This document shows, one piece after another, positions 11,110 to 22,080 of a stretch of DNA of 64,000 nucleotides. Under the pieces are notes generated by a model. It saw only the letters and a list, made by a program, of their open reading frames with translations. It had not been told where the DNA came from and did no database searches. Each line of letters opens with the position of its first letter. Position 1 is the stretch's first letter. Made by a program: the position numbers and the translations under genes. This DNA comes from Ectobius pallidus (Eukaryota > Arthropoda > Insecta > Blattodea > Ectobiidae), in the NCBI GenBank assembly GCA_964059195.1, contig CAXKWD010000011.1:29991066-30055065 (forward strand), read 5' to 3'.

Positions 11110-11838
11110 GGGGGACATACAGTTTTCGATTAAATTCATTGGTGAGAAATATGTGAATTTCATTATTTTTTTCTCAGCAATGAATTGCTCTATAGTCTTG
11201 CAATCTGACATACTCATTATTGACTATTTCTACAATTGCATACTATTTTCAAAATTAATCAAACTGTTACAGTTACGGGTAGTTATCGTTTCAAAATGGC
11301 TACCACGTTTCATGCACTGAACAGCCGTTTCCCTGATAACTTCCACAAATATAGATATTTCTGAATGATTATTTTCCTGTGTGTTTGTTAATATCATGTG
11401 AACAACATAGTCTAAGATCTTTGAAATATCTTTAGTGTAAGTATTTTTTGTAATCATTTTTTAAATTTTCTTTTTCGTTAAATTATATATATTTTTAAAA
11501 AATACTTATACTGAAGATATTTCAAAGATCTTAGAGTATGTTGTTCATATAATATTAACAAACACACAGAAAAATAAACATTCAGAAATATCTATATTTG
11601 TGGAAGTTATCAGGGAAACGGCTGTTCAGTGCATGAAACGTGGCAGCCATTTTGAAACGATAATTACCCGTAACTGTAACAGTTTGATTAATTTTGAAAA
11701 TAGTATGCAATTGTAGAAATAGTCAATAAAGTGTATGTCAGATTGAAAAACTGTAGAGCAATTCATTGCTGAGGAAAAAAATAATGAAATTCACATATTT
11801 CTCACCAATGAATTTCATCGAAAGCTGTATGTCCCCTC
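11110..11838. mobile_element. TTAA-flanked 729-bp palindrome (piggyBac-type foldback)
   Basis: TTAA lies immediately outside each end (11106-11109 and 11839-11842). The termini are G(A)GGGGACATACAG, and the two arms, roughly 360 and 350 bp, match closely for their full length, meeting at an AT-rich centre near 11480. TTAA duplication is the piggyBac signature. There is no transposase. The frame 11230-11457 arises only from arm sequence. Confidence 0.8.
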
Positions 11839-11988
11839 TTAAGGCGCTTTTGAAAGTGAGAAACTTACAAAATATGAATTGCCCCTGTAAGCCCTTTAAT
11901 CCTACCTTTTGCAAATTAGGTTTAAATTCCGATGGTAGACATGGGATATAGCTCTATGCAGTTTAGTTTATATGAAATTTGAGTCCCC

Positions 11989-12165
11989 TTGACGAAGCAG
12001 TCACTAAGGTATTAGCATTCTGTTCTCAGGGTTGCGGGTTCGATTCTGGAGCAGGTCGTGGGCATGTAAGCATATTTGTCCCATGCCTGTAATTTTATAA
12101 GTATTTAATAGAACACCTGCTGAGCAATATCCCCACACGAGGGTGATGTTTATAGCCTAAGTCTT
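11989..12165 (+). mobile_element. SINE, family S4, diverged copy
   Basis: 'GGTTGCGGGTTCGATTCTGG' supplies the B box, and a 'GGCATGTAAGC..TGTCCCATGCCTG' body follows. Compared with 5697-5860 the tail is much altered. The internal A box is weak. Confidence 0.5.
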
Positions 12166-12269
12166 TAACAAAAAATCTTATGTGAAACACATCAATTACT
12201 CTACCCAAATAATAGTTTGCCTCTTAGTATAATATAATTATGTAAATTGTTTGTAAAAATGAAGACAAT

Positions 12270-12960
12270 GTCGTTACCACACCGCATCGCATCCCCGAAG
12301 GAAACATAATCCAATAAAATCTGATTAATGCACTGACGTAACTTTCCCTACTCTAAGCATGGCCAATACATCACATCCCCGAAGGATACATAACCCAATA
12401 AAAACTGATTAATGCACTCACGTTACTTTCTCTACTCTAAGCACAGGCAATACAGCTTTCCTACTTCACATTCTGAATAGAATAAGAGGCCGTATTGCCC
12501 AAAGAGTGCGTATTCACTTGTTTCAACAGTGGGTGGCATATAACTATCCTTCAGATATTTTTTCGAAAAAACTGTTTCAAGTAAATGTTTTAGTTCTTGG
12601 TATAAGCACCTCATGTCCAAAATTTAAACAAAATAGTAAGAGCCGTTTCAGAGAAATTTGCGAAAAAAGACATTTTCTTCATATAAAGTGTCATTAAGAC
12701 TAAGAGAAAGACGTCGCCAATTTTCGTTGCACATCCTCAGAAGGTACCTAAATCAAATACAAAATTTTGTTTTTACACGATTTTCCAAGCTGTTCACTGA
12801 CACACTGACATATTTATAAATAAGTATAAATAAATATATATATATATATATTTTTTAAATTCAGGGGACCTCAAATCATGTATTTATGTTAGAAACAACT
12901 TCGAATTTGTGGGTCGAATAGGATACTTCCTCTACCTATTTAGTACAATATTTAGTACCT
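12270..12960 (+). repeat. Dispersed repeat R1, copy 1 (with internal 83-bp duplication)
   Basis: Shares ordered blocks with 39060-40470: 'ATCCCCGAAGGATACATAAC', 'AATAAGAGG(C/T)CGTATT', 'GCATATAACTATCC', 'AGTATAAGCATCTCA'-like, 'TAAGAATAAGAGAAAG' and 'GGGGACCTCAAATCATG'. Here the 'ATCCCCGAAGG...TCTAAGCA' segment occurs twice, beginning at 12291 and 12374. A (TA)n stretch is at 12835-12850. No protein was recognised in either copy; the family type is unknown. Confidence 0.7.
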
Positions 12961-13027
12961 ATTTGTCTAACAATCGAAATAGATCGATGATTGGAGGAAC
13001 ATTTATTGATGTGATTGCGTAGGAATT

Positions 13028-13122
13028 ATGGATATGGATGCGTGGATGGATATGTGGATAGGTACATGTTTGGATGGATGGGCTGATGGATGAGTAGATG
13101 AATGGATAAGTGGATGAATGGT
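13028..13122. repeat. Degenerate (TGGA)n microsatellite
   Basis: Irregular TGGATGGATG/ATGGATAAG units. The overlapping minus frames rich in His-Pro-Ser are artefacts of this repeat. Confidence 0.75.
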
Positions 13123-13554
13123 AATACAGAGATATCCATCAGAGAGGGTGCAAGATCTGGTAAAGAACGACACTCTTTTGCGGGAGACAGTTGAGAAGAG
13201 AGAGAGCAAGTTCTGTAGCTTTGGAGAAATAACACTTTTTTCTAGATGTCTAAATATTCAGCTTATTTCTTAACCACGAAAAGAAGTAAATCAGACTTGA
13301 GAGTCAGTCACAAGGAGAACACCTGGGCTTGGAACGGGAATATTGCATTCAAATTAAACTTCAAACTATTATTTGTGAATCACATCGAGTGGTAGTATTT
13401 ATATGACAGATATTTATCATCGAGTTGACATTTTTCTAAAATTGAACAGGTCATCTTAACGATTAGTTGGCTTGCTATGTGCGTACTATTTCTGTACTAA
13501 CATAAATTCTCTCATGCCATTAGTGATGGGTAACTCGATCTTGAAGAAAAAATT

Positions 13555-13632
13555 TCAAATAGAGGCTGTGGCTTTTAGTCCCGCCTCGGACATGGGTATT
13601 TGTGTGTGATAAAAATATATAAACAAACAGTA
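13555..13632 (+). mobile_element. SINE tail fragment
   Basis: 'TTTTAGTCCCGCCTCGGACA' then 'TGGGTATTTGTGTGTG' looks like the junction after a tRNA-type head in insect SINEs. The head itself is missing. Confidence 0.35.
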
Positions 13633-13704
13633 AAATAAGTCAAAGAATTCTGGAAAATTGGCCTACGACAGGCTAAATTTATATAGAAAATAATTTTTAA
13701 AAAG

Positions 13705-14300
13705 AGACATGGTTCCCTCGATTTTCAGCTGGCTCGAGTAACTTCTTCTTGTAAATTATTCTTGATCCACAAAAAGTAATAACATAATAAACAGTTTCAA
13801 TATTGGTTAAAAAATAAATTATTGTTTCTCGGGCTTCCAACCGTGTGGGTTGGAGGTTTCGTTCCAAGCTTTCGGCAGCTACCTCCGCTGCCATCTTCTG
13901 GGAGAAGTGAGCTGAATTGGAAAAAAAAACTGCTTCATACGTAGGAAAAGACTGGATATACTAGAACAGGTGGGAAACCAATAGGAAAATAACAAAATGT
14001 AATAAATTAGAAAATAGAATAATTAAATTGATAGTTCTGATTTAATAGAGAAAATTAATTAATTAGAAAATGGAATAATTAAGTAGAAAGTTCTGATTTA
14101 TTCTATTTTCTAATTTTCCTATTGGCCCCCACCTGTTCTAATATATCCAGTCTTTTCCTACATTATAAGAAACAGCTTTTTCCCTATTCAGCTCACTTCT
14201 CCCAGATGATGGCAGCAGAGATAGCTGCCGAAAGCTTGGAACCAAACCTCCAACTCACCCGGTTGGAAGCCCGAGAAATGATAATATATTATCAACACCG
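13705..14300. repeat. Inverted pair with GATGGCAGC-hairpin-GCTGCCGAAAGC
   Basis: Left arm (minus) and right arm (plus) each carry GATGGCAGC, a 7-base loop, GCTGCCGAAAGCTTGGAAC and then 'CGGTTGGAAGCCCGAGAAA'. The 6-bp stem GGCAGC/GCTGCC is intact in both arms although the loop differs. Spacer about 13990-14100. The peptide 'MAAE(I/V)AAESLE' seen in both arms is just this motif read as protein. Confidence 0.75.
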
Positions 14301-14887
14301 GGAAAGCCTCAAATCACACATGGTTAAAAAATATGTAACTCATTATGATGAATGATTGAGTGTCACGCATGATCAGACCTCCGCCGGAAGGAAGTGAAGA
14401 ACAAGTGACTGGCTTTGACCCATCTGACTCCTTTTCGGTATGGAATTACTGTGAATCAAGAATACTTTTAATGCATTGAATTATGTTTTATCATTGGCTT
14501 TCTGTCACTTCATTTTAGACCGGTTTCTTTTGATTACTGTGAAGGCATTCGTAGTGATAGAAGACTCCTATTTGCTCTGAAGTATGCTGGATATCCAACC
14601 AACATGTAACGAAAAGCTATTTGAATTTCCTGTCATTCACCTTGATGTTATAGATGTGTTGCCACTTTTAAACTTCCAACCCTCGTATAATATGTAACGC
14701 CCATTCATCATTAATTTAATGAAACTCTGATTTCTGTAACTGGGGTAGGAGAGGCAGACTATGTTCAGAATGACGTGACCTTTTTCATGGTAACGAATTA
14801 TGTGTAGTAATCATTAGAACAAAATTAATAGTCAGCTATTAAAATACATGTCGGATACTGCTGAGCTCGATCAATGAAATAAAACAG
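14301..14887. other. Spacer, nothing recognised
   Basis: No ORF or repeat was supported between the two inverted pairs. Confidence 0.5.
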
Positions 14888-15263
14888 ATGTGATATCAGC
14901 TGCTCAACGAACATTTATTTTATAATTTGCCGCCTAGGTCTTTCGGTGGGCTTGCACCATCTTCAGGGCATGTTTTTTTGCTGGTTTGAAGTTCCAACAA
15001 CTGAAATCAAAACTGAATTTTGTTTTATTTATAAAGATAAGAAAACAATCACAAAACCTCACGAAAGATAATTCTGTGACTGTGCTTTTATGAGCTTTTA
15101 TGAATTTTATATTATTTTTAAAAATGTGACAAAATGCAGTTTTCATTTTAATTGTTGGAACTCCAAACCAGCAAAAAAGATGCCTTGAAGATGGTGCAAA
15201 CGCACCGAAAGGTCTAAGCGGCGAATTATAAAATAAATTTTTGTTGACCAGCTGGTGTCACAA
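14888..15263. repeat. Inverted pair with GAAGATGGTGC-hairpin-GCACCGAAAG
   Basis: Arms of about 118 and 114 bp (14888-15005 and 15150-15263) are complementary: 'TTGTTGGAACTCCAAACCAG', 'GAAGATGGTGCAAACGCACC', 'CGAAAGGTCTAAGCGGCGAA' and 'TTATAAAATAAAT' appear in both. The right-arm stem GGTGC/GCACC is perfect; the left arm carries changes in it. The enclosed AT-rich 145 bp has no coding potential. Confidence 0.8.
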
Positions 15264-15829
15264 CTATTTTATTTAATAAGCAGCTGTTCCTGTTAAATAA
15301 TGTTTCGTAACTTGTAAATAAATTCCAGCGATTATTAAAGTAATTTTTCCCTTTTCTGAAGTAAAAATAAAATTCAGTGCAACAGTGATCTAACCAAGAA
15401 AACATTGTTGCAAGGTCTCAATAAAAACGATAATATATAATATTAATGTTCTCGAGAGCATACTATGTAACTTTGTAATTAAGTTGTTCAATCACCACAG
15501 AATACACCACTCTAATTAAAACCAGATTCTTCAATTGTATGAATTTTAACTTTCATTTCTTCTACACTTTTAAAAAAAATTCCTAGACCACTGAAGCGCT
15601 GACCCACTCCTTGCTCTTCGGAAGATATATACAAGAAAATTGCTTGAAGGAATAAAACCCTTTCAGGTTAAACAGTTTTTCCTGGTAAGGGTCTAACATT
15701 AGCAATCATGAGATTGAATTAGATAAGGATGCATGTTGTGTGTTGGAAGATTGCGTATAAAGATTGGGATGTTATGCCGTGACCACTAGTATGAGAAACC
15801 CATACCCTATCTAATCAATCGACGTTACT
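15264..15829. other. Spacer, nothing recognised
   Basis: AT-rich without supported features. Confidence 0.5.
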
Positions 15830-15985
15830 GTCACTAATAATATTGATAATAATAATAATAATAACAGTAATAACAATAACAACAAAATATCAACAATAAC
15901 AATAATAATGTCAAAAATAACAATAATAACAGTAACAATAATATTAATATCAAAATAACAATAACAGTAATAACAATTATAGGCA
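15830..15985. repeat. Imperfect (AAT)n/(AAC)n microsatellite
   Basis: AATAATAAC-type units. The Ile/Val/Leu-rich minus frame over it (15811-16179) is low-complexity noise. Confidence 0.8.
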
Positions 15986-16499
15986 TAGTTCCTACATACT
16001 AATAAATAGAGTTTATTTTCACATTTGTTGAGTTTTTGTAGTTTTAAATGACACCCTTCACGTGAATTTTCAATCATTTCTAGCTGATGCCTGACAAGGA
16101 CATACACTTGAGCATTCTTTCGAAAACACCATAGTTTCCACAGCTCATCTCGAAAAATTCTCCCCACTATCCCTTTCATTATTTTTAATTAGTGTTCGAT
16201 ACACGGGGTTCATAAATTACCCCACCAAAGAAAAAGCGGAGTCAGGTTCGGTTATCTCGGCGGCCTACTCAACAACCCCTTCGTTCTCTTTCGGTGGGTC
16301 GTGGCAGCATTTTCTGGTTAAATAAGCGCTATTCCTCAATCAAAACACGGCAAACACAATACAGTGAAGAGAAAGAAATCGACCTGGTAGGCGATGCGTT
16401 CATTTCGATAATGAAGCATTTTTATCGTAATGCGGATAAGAGCATATTTTTATATGTTGCACCAAGAGCACCCTTACGAAATTGTAAAGCATAATTGTA

Positions 16500-16745
16500 T
16501 TGTAACTCACATCATCCTGTAGAGAAAAAACAATTAAGTCCAATGACACAAATAGGCCTAATACTGAAAAATAAAAGCAACGTAAATACTTACTTACTCG
16601 ATGGCAATAGACAGCTCCTAAGTTGTAACTCACATCATCCTGTAGAGAAAAACCAATTAAGTCCAATGACACAAATAGGCCTAAAACTGAAAAGTAAAAG
16701 CAACGTAAATATTTACTTACTCAATGGCAGTAGACAATTCCTAAG
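16500..16745. repeat. Tandem duplication of 123 bp joining flank and RTE 3' end
   Basis: A unit starting 'TGTAACTCACATCATCCTG' occurs at 16501 and 16624. Each unit is about 90 bp of non-element DNA followed by the RTE-family 3' terminus (ACTTACTTACTC(G/A)ATGGCA). The first copy keeps only about 33 bp of the element; the second leads into copy b. Confidence 0.8.
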
Positions 16746-17066
16746 CAAGCTAAAAGAAATGGTATCTATTTTATGGAACCCGGAGATTCATTGCCGCGCT
16801 TTCATTAGCCCACCATTCAACCCTATTCTATGCTATCTCCATCCAATCATTCCTCGAAAAATCCTACTTCCCTCAAATCTATTCTAATAGTTTCCTCCCA
16901 CCTATGTCTAGGTCTTCCAAGTGGTATCTTCCCATCGGGTCTCCCAGTCAATACTTTCGAGATATGTCTCTCCTCCCCCATGCGCGCAACATGTCCAGTC
17001 CATTTCATCCTACGTGATTTAATTACTCTTATTATTTTCGGTGAAGGGTACAGATTATGAAGTTCG
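16709..17066 (-). pseudogene. RTE-like reverse transcriptase C-terminal fragment (copy b)
   Basis: Minus-strand sequence encodes the decayed 'WTGHVARMGEE...LTGRPDGK.PLGRP...W' region (about 17020-16880). It ends with the shared 3' UTR and a TTAC tail at 16709. It is truncated at its 5' side near 17066 by a short 15-bp tandem repeat. Confidence 0.7.
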
Positions 17067-17102
17067 TCACCATGGAGTTCGTCACCATGGAGTTCGTCAC
17101 CA
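17062..17102. repeat. Three copies of a 15-bp unit
   Basis: GTTCGTCACCATGGA begins at 17062 and 17077; a third partial copy begins at 17092. Confidence 0.85.
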
Positions 17103-18290
17103 GTTAATGTAAATGACTTACGTTAAAATATGTATGTAGAAAATTTCTTGCAACTGCAGCTGTATTCTTGCAACGTTTTACTTTCGTAGAAATAAATTCT
17201 TTGATGCTTGTTTTGTAAGTTGGTTTTATATTAATTGAGGAACTCTCCTTCCAGTGCACGTACGTCCCTTGCCTTGAGTTCTGGAGATGTATTGCTATAG
17301 GTGACTTCACTTTTCCTCCTATCTGGGAATAGTTAGCTTATTTGGAATCGATTGAGTTCGGTAGAAAGGAAAAGAAAGATGGTTCAGCTCTCATTGAACA
17401 ATAATTTAGCCTTGACGTGTGTGATCAGGAAGCAAATCCCGCGAGTACCATTTCCACTTCTTCTTCAATCTTGCATCCAGAAAGAGTTATGCATTAATCG
17501 ATACTTAGACGTCACATTTATGTGTCACTACCAGAAGCAAAGTTCTATACTCTATAGGATCTTCAGATATTTACTGGCAGTAGAAATGTCTCCAGTCACT
17601 GGCAAGTCTTTGATTTTTCATCAATATAAACATTGACAACAAATCTTTACGCTGTTCGGTTGAAATCATGGCTGTAAATTGCTTGAAGAAATAAAACTCT
17701 CAACAATAATCATCAGATTTCAAAAATGCTTGTTAATATTAACATACAATTACGTCGAGCATAACTTTCAGTTTAAATTTAATTTACAATAGCCTGGGGG
17801 AAAATTTGTGCTACTGGAAATGAACTCGGTCCTCTGATTTCGTGTAATGTTATTTCACTTAGCAAACGTAGGAATTATTCAATCTTCTCAGAACCTTCTT
17901 TCCTAACTAAAACAACCTTGTAGTATACGCCAGGGTATCTACAATAGAATGGATTAACTTCGTCGGAGTGAAGCCGATATTACTTAATTTACAACTGTAA
18001 ATGTCATAGGTGAAGGCTTCTGCTTGCTTATGCTAGTTTTGGGACCAGCTACGTTAACAAATTAGTTATAAACTCGTGGACTACGGGGTAGTCTAGTAGG
18101 CCTACTTCTACCCCAGACTAAGTACCAAATCATGCATATTGACTGTTAGTAAAAATCCGTGAAAATGGTTTTATTTTTAAGCAAAATTCGTTTTCAAATT
18201 TCAGTATTTCGGTACTATTACTAATGTGGCAGTGTTGATTTTAAAATATGATCTAATTGTGCTGTCTGTCCTATTATCTATCTATTTAAG
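17103..18290. other. Spacer, unassigned frames only
   Basis: The frame at 17352-17636 (plus, 94 codons, non-ATG start) shows no motif. Nothing else is supported. Confidence 0.4.
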
Positions 18291-18299
18291 ATATATCAT

Positions 18300-18560
18300 A
18301 TATTCAAGTCACTGAAATGAAACGTTTAAGATCGGTAAAAGGCTGCACACGTATGGACAGACTTCACAATGATTCAGTAAGACGTGAACTAGAAATTTTC
18401 TCTATACAAGATAAAATAGAGGAATATAAACACCGTTGGAAAGAATATTTGAACAGGATGGAAAAAACGAGATTACCTAAAGTAACCCAAACGGGAAAAG
18501 AACGCCTTGACGACCAAGAAAACGTTGGACTTGAGACCTAAACCCTGAAAGGAATAATAA
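18300..18560 (+). pseudogene. Endonuclease-reverse-transcriptase C-terminal fragment (RTE/Proto2-like)
   Basis: The frame beginning at 18317 reads 'MKRLRSVKGCTRMDRLHND', then 'RRELEIFSIQDKIEEYKHRW' and 'YLNRMEKTRLPK'. This matches the block that follows the thumb region in a common arthropod family ('EMKTLRSI.G.T..DR.RN..IR.EL.IF...KI.EYK..W..H..RM...R.PK'). Only this ~75-codon piece survives. The minus-strand fragment at 50190-50640 appears to be the neighbouring block of the same family. Confidence 0.65.
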
Positions 18561-19110
18561 TAAGAAGAGATATGCACAATTTAAAGTAATGGGGATACAT
18601 TCTGGTATATACAGGACTCCGAAATGGGGGTTTGTTTAACCCACTAAATTTTGGTTAGCTCTTGTTTGATTTATTTTTTTATTTTTCTGAACCACCACCT
18701 TTTGAGATAGTGTCTTTGCAGTACTACATAAACTAACAATGTCATGATTTTGTTTTTAAGAAAATTTATTTGTCCGTAATGAATCAAAATATTAGTATGG
18801 GTTCGACAAAACTGAAATGATAAAAAGCAAAAACCAGAAAGTGAAAAGTACAAGAATTTCAATAACATATTCCTAATATCACAAGATCATTTTAAAATTA
18901 TTAGGAAAATAAATGTTCACTTCTCACACCTAGTAGGTTGTAGGTTCGATGAACCCCTGTCCATCAGAGTCTGTGACATGGGAAAGCAAGAAGCCTGGGG
19001 TTAATCAGATATACCACTAATTAAACCAGTTGTTGTTCCAAAGGTCAAAAAATCGCTTTATAATGTACAGGAAACTAATACAGTTTTCACTTCCCTCAAC
19101 CAATAAATTC
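18561..19110. other. Spacer with a half-site repeat at 18927-18990
   Basis: 'CCTAGTAGGTT...CGATGAA..CC...GGAGTC/CAGAGTC..TGACA' at 18927-18990 recurs just right of the hAT at 19814-19880. The repeat is not identified. Otherwise nothing. Confidence 0.4.
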
Positions 19111-19118
19111 ATCTATTA

Positions 19119-19350
19119 CAGGCATGTCAAACTCAGGGTCTCCCAACAGCCATACGTGTCAAATTTGCCATGAGACCCACACAACTAACTGAATATTACA
19201 GCATAATATTTTAATTACTTAGACTTATAAACAAATAATGTGCATACAAATGTTTTTAGCGGCCAGCCACATTCATCAATGCAAAATAATAATTTAGTTA
19301 AACTAAAGAAAACAAAACGAAATTTTAAATGACAACACAGACTTGTATGC

Positions 19351-19407
<57 letters not shown>

Positions 19408-19812
19408 ATAACATTCCAAAATGAGCATCTATTGACTAGTATTTTTGTGTTTTGTTCTGAAACTAAACACTTCTTTTTCATTACAATTTTAGCTATGTCT
19501 GGCTGAAATCCTGTTCAGTTCCGACTTTGATAATAAATTACAAGTGTTGATCAGTCAGCCTTCATCTCTGTAAAGTCTTTGTTGATTTCGTGAAAGAAAA
19601 TAACTGTTCACACACGTAGATAGAACCAAACATTGCCATAATCCCTTTGCCAAACTTTCTGGTTTCTACACTTTTCAGGAAGGTATGAAAAGAAAACAAG
19701 TACCTCTAAAATCACCGGTTAAAAACTGAAAAGAATTTTAGGCCATCTTAGGCCGAAGGTGTGCTTGCAAAGGGTCGCATGCGGCCCGCGAGCCGTTTGT
19801 TTGTCATGCCTG
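19119..19812. mobile_element. Non-autonomous hAT element, 694 bp
   Basis: Ends are CAGGCATGTCAAACTC on the left and the complement CAGGCATGACAAACAAACGG from the right. Flanking octamers ATCTATTA (19111-19118) and ATCTAGTA (19813-19820) match at seven of eight bases, as expected for an old hAT target duplication. The interior holds a (TA)n tract near 19362-19402, which makes the Ile/Tyr-rich minus frame at 19215-19481 an artefact. Confidence 0.75.
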
Positions 19813-20171
19813 ATCTAGTAGGTTCTATGAATCTCTCTTCCCTTCGGAGTCCATGACAGCAAATAACCTTTGTGTCCTAGGGTTAGTGATACTAATAATA
19901 ATCATAATATTAATAATAACAGTAATAACAACAATAAATCTTGTTAAATATCACCAAACTTTTATCTGATTGTAAGGTCTTTGCAAACGTAAATGTTATG
20001 TATCATGTGTATAATGTGACGTAACAGATCCGGATAAATTATTTGTTTTTTATTTTTTATTTTTATAAATACAAGTACAACTAAAGTAAAGCAGGAAAAG
20101 TACAAATCTAAAAAATAACTATAACTTCTATTTTAAAAATACGGAAAAGAAAGGTAGGCTAAACTTACAAA

Positions 20172-20411
20172 GGGAAAAAGCGAATAAGTAAAAATACTGA
20201 GGTTTTAGGAGAGACAAATAACGATTTATTTTCACAGCATTTTTGCAATGTTTAGATCAGTCCACCCAGATATTATTACATAGTATAAGATACTGTGTAA
20301 AAATATCTGGTGGACTAAACTAAATAGTGAAACAATGCTGTGAAAATAAATTGTTTTTTCTCATTCCTAAAACTTTGGAATTTTTACTTATTCGCTTTTT
20401 CCCTATCACTC
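20172..20411. mobile_element. Palindromic MITE, copy 2
   Basis: Near-identical to 2294-2539 throughout, with the right end GAGTGATAGGG intact next to TA (20412-20413). The left terminal bases before AGGGAAAAAGCG have been lost or replaced. It sits in the 3' region of a retrotransposon fragment. Confidence 0.8.
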
Positions 20412-20830
20412 TAGAATTATTCTAGCACAATAAATATTAATATTTAGAAATACACCCGAATGAGCAAGACTGCTCGTGCTCGGGTGCAGTATTCAAAATT
20501 ATCAAAGTGAAGAAAGAGGAGAGGCAAAGAAACAGAGTGTATAAAAAGTGTGATTAAGTAATAAAGAAAGTAAAAAAATATTAAAACATAACTACATAAA
20601 ATGAATGAAACAAAAATGTCTTAAACAGCTAAGAAATTATAGAAAATGCTTTACATATCTAATAAATTTAACAGTAGAGTATGCTGAGAAATCAGGCTAT
20701 TTTCTGATCATTGAGTTATAGAAGCGTGGACCAAAATTAATGCTGCCGTTGTGAGAAATTTGGGTTCTCATAGGAGTAAATTAGTATTTCGTCTAGTTTT
20801 GTAAACATGATAAATAATTGTATTATCATT
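20412..20830 (-). pseudogene. Non-LTR retrotransposon C-terminal and 3' UTR fragment
   Basis: On the minus strand a segment (about 20830-20600) reads 'VYKTRRNTNLLL' in one frame, then 'SINFGPRFYNSMI' and 'DFSAYSTVKFIRYVKHFL' in another. This fits the usual 'TR....L...GP..YNSLP...F....K.FL' end of CR1/L2-type ORF2. A hairpin-rich 3' UTR part (CACCCGAATGAGCAAGACTG and its mate) is at 20453-20496. The adjacent TIR element at 20831 cuts its upstream side. Confidence 0.5.
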
Positions 20831-21560
20831 AGACTTCGGACTTTTAGGTCGCTAAAAATGCTGTTTTAGGTACCTAAAATAGGCTCTGAAAATTGGAAAA
20901 TAGATTCTAAAAATCGTAAAATAGTCTTTTATAAAATCGTTAAGTTGCCAATTTTATGAAATATCTCAATTGCAATGCAGAATATTATATTTATTGAAGT
21001 CACCGCTAATCAATAATCATGATAAAACACAGATATAGGCCAATGGTACACAGAATTATATAGACATATTACTAGAGCCCGTATTACTACCATAACAGTG
21101 AAAACCTAATCCCTGCGCCCAGAAGCTACGCACTCTAGCATATTCAACCCCTTGTATCCCTCAGTGATTCAGAGAACTACTTTTTTTTACTGGATGTGGG
21201 AGTCGGGAGAAAAACACTACGTTTTCTTGGGAATAACAAGGAATTTTTCTACTGAAGACGAAACATTCCTTACTATTTAACCACGTCATAAATGTGTCAT
21301 ATAGTGCACATTCCGAGCTAAAAATTTAGTACGAACTGAAAATAAATGCTAGAATTTATAACAAAAAAATAACTAATTTTGAATTTTAGAGGAAAAACAA
21401 GCAAAAAGGCAATATTAGGCTCTAACGTAAAAATAGGCTGTTTTAGGTCCTATAAAAGTATCAGTTTTAGGCATAGTCACTTATGAAACATGCATATTCA
21501 AGTTTTCGTCCATATATCATTTAAGGATTAAAATAAGTTTTTACCTAAAATCCGAAGTCT
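20831..21560. mobile_element. TIR element of 730 bp, unclassified
   Basis: AGACTTCGGA(C)TTTTAGGT is present at both ends in inverted orientation. Internal 'TTTTAGGTACCTAAAATAGGC' and 'TAGGCTGTTTTAGGTCCTA' segments repeat the sub-terminal motif. No clear target duplication was seen, so the superfamily is undecided; hAT is possible. No ORF. Confidence 0.65.
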
Positions 21561-22080
21561 GTTAACTTCTTCGTTATCCCTCATTTATATTTTCACTTGA
21601 AAATCTTGGTGTTGAAATACTCATAAACACTTCCTTTTGATTAAAACTGGGTTGTGTGTTTGTGGAGTGGGAGTTGTGAATTTCTAAGCTGCAGTTGGGC
21701 CGTGTAAACAAGACAGTCCCAACAGGCCAGCTGTGGTCCAGGAAAGCCGAAGAACTTGAAACAATTGCATAAGATTAATCATAATGAAAGAGTAATTAAC
21801 TCCACCTTGGGTGTGCCAAGAAGTTGATTCTTGCTAGCAAGTTTGTTGGTGAAACAGCGAGGTTTGTGTTGCGGTTCCTAACGCTCTGCTGCGACTAAAC
21901 TCACAATTCCGAAACAATGCACTCCTCTTCTGTATTACTTGAAGAGGAGGAGATGGCAGCTGCACGTAATGCATTTAATCTTAACATTTTATTTTTCCAG
22001 ATTACTTTACATGTAAAACTATAAGTGTGAATTGCAAACTCAGTAAATAATTATGCGTATGATATTTGTTACAATAGGAT
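21561..22080. other. Spacer, slightly GC-richer, unassigned
   Basis: Less AT-rich at 21650-21960 but with no ORF, splice-site pair or repeat that I can support. Confidence 0.4.

Noticed and set aside
14940..15225. Hammerhead ribozyme in the GAAGATGG...GAAA motif
   Set aside because: The core would need CUGANGA directly joined to stem II. Here an extra U intervenes, one arm has TTGAAGA, and no partner stems I and III were seen. Kept only as a hypothesis.
15811..16179. 122-codon minus frame rich in Ile/Leu/Val
   Set aside because: It is generated by the AAT/AAC microsatellite.
19215..19481. 88-codon minus frame with Tyr-Ile repeats
   Set aside because: Reads through a (TA)n tract inside a hAT element.
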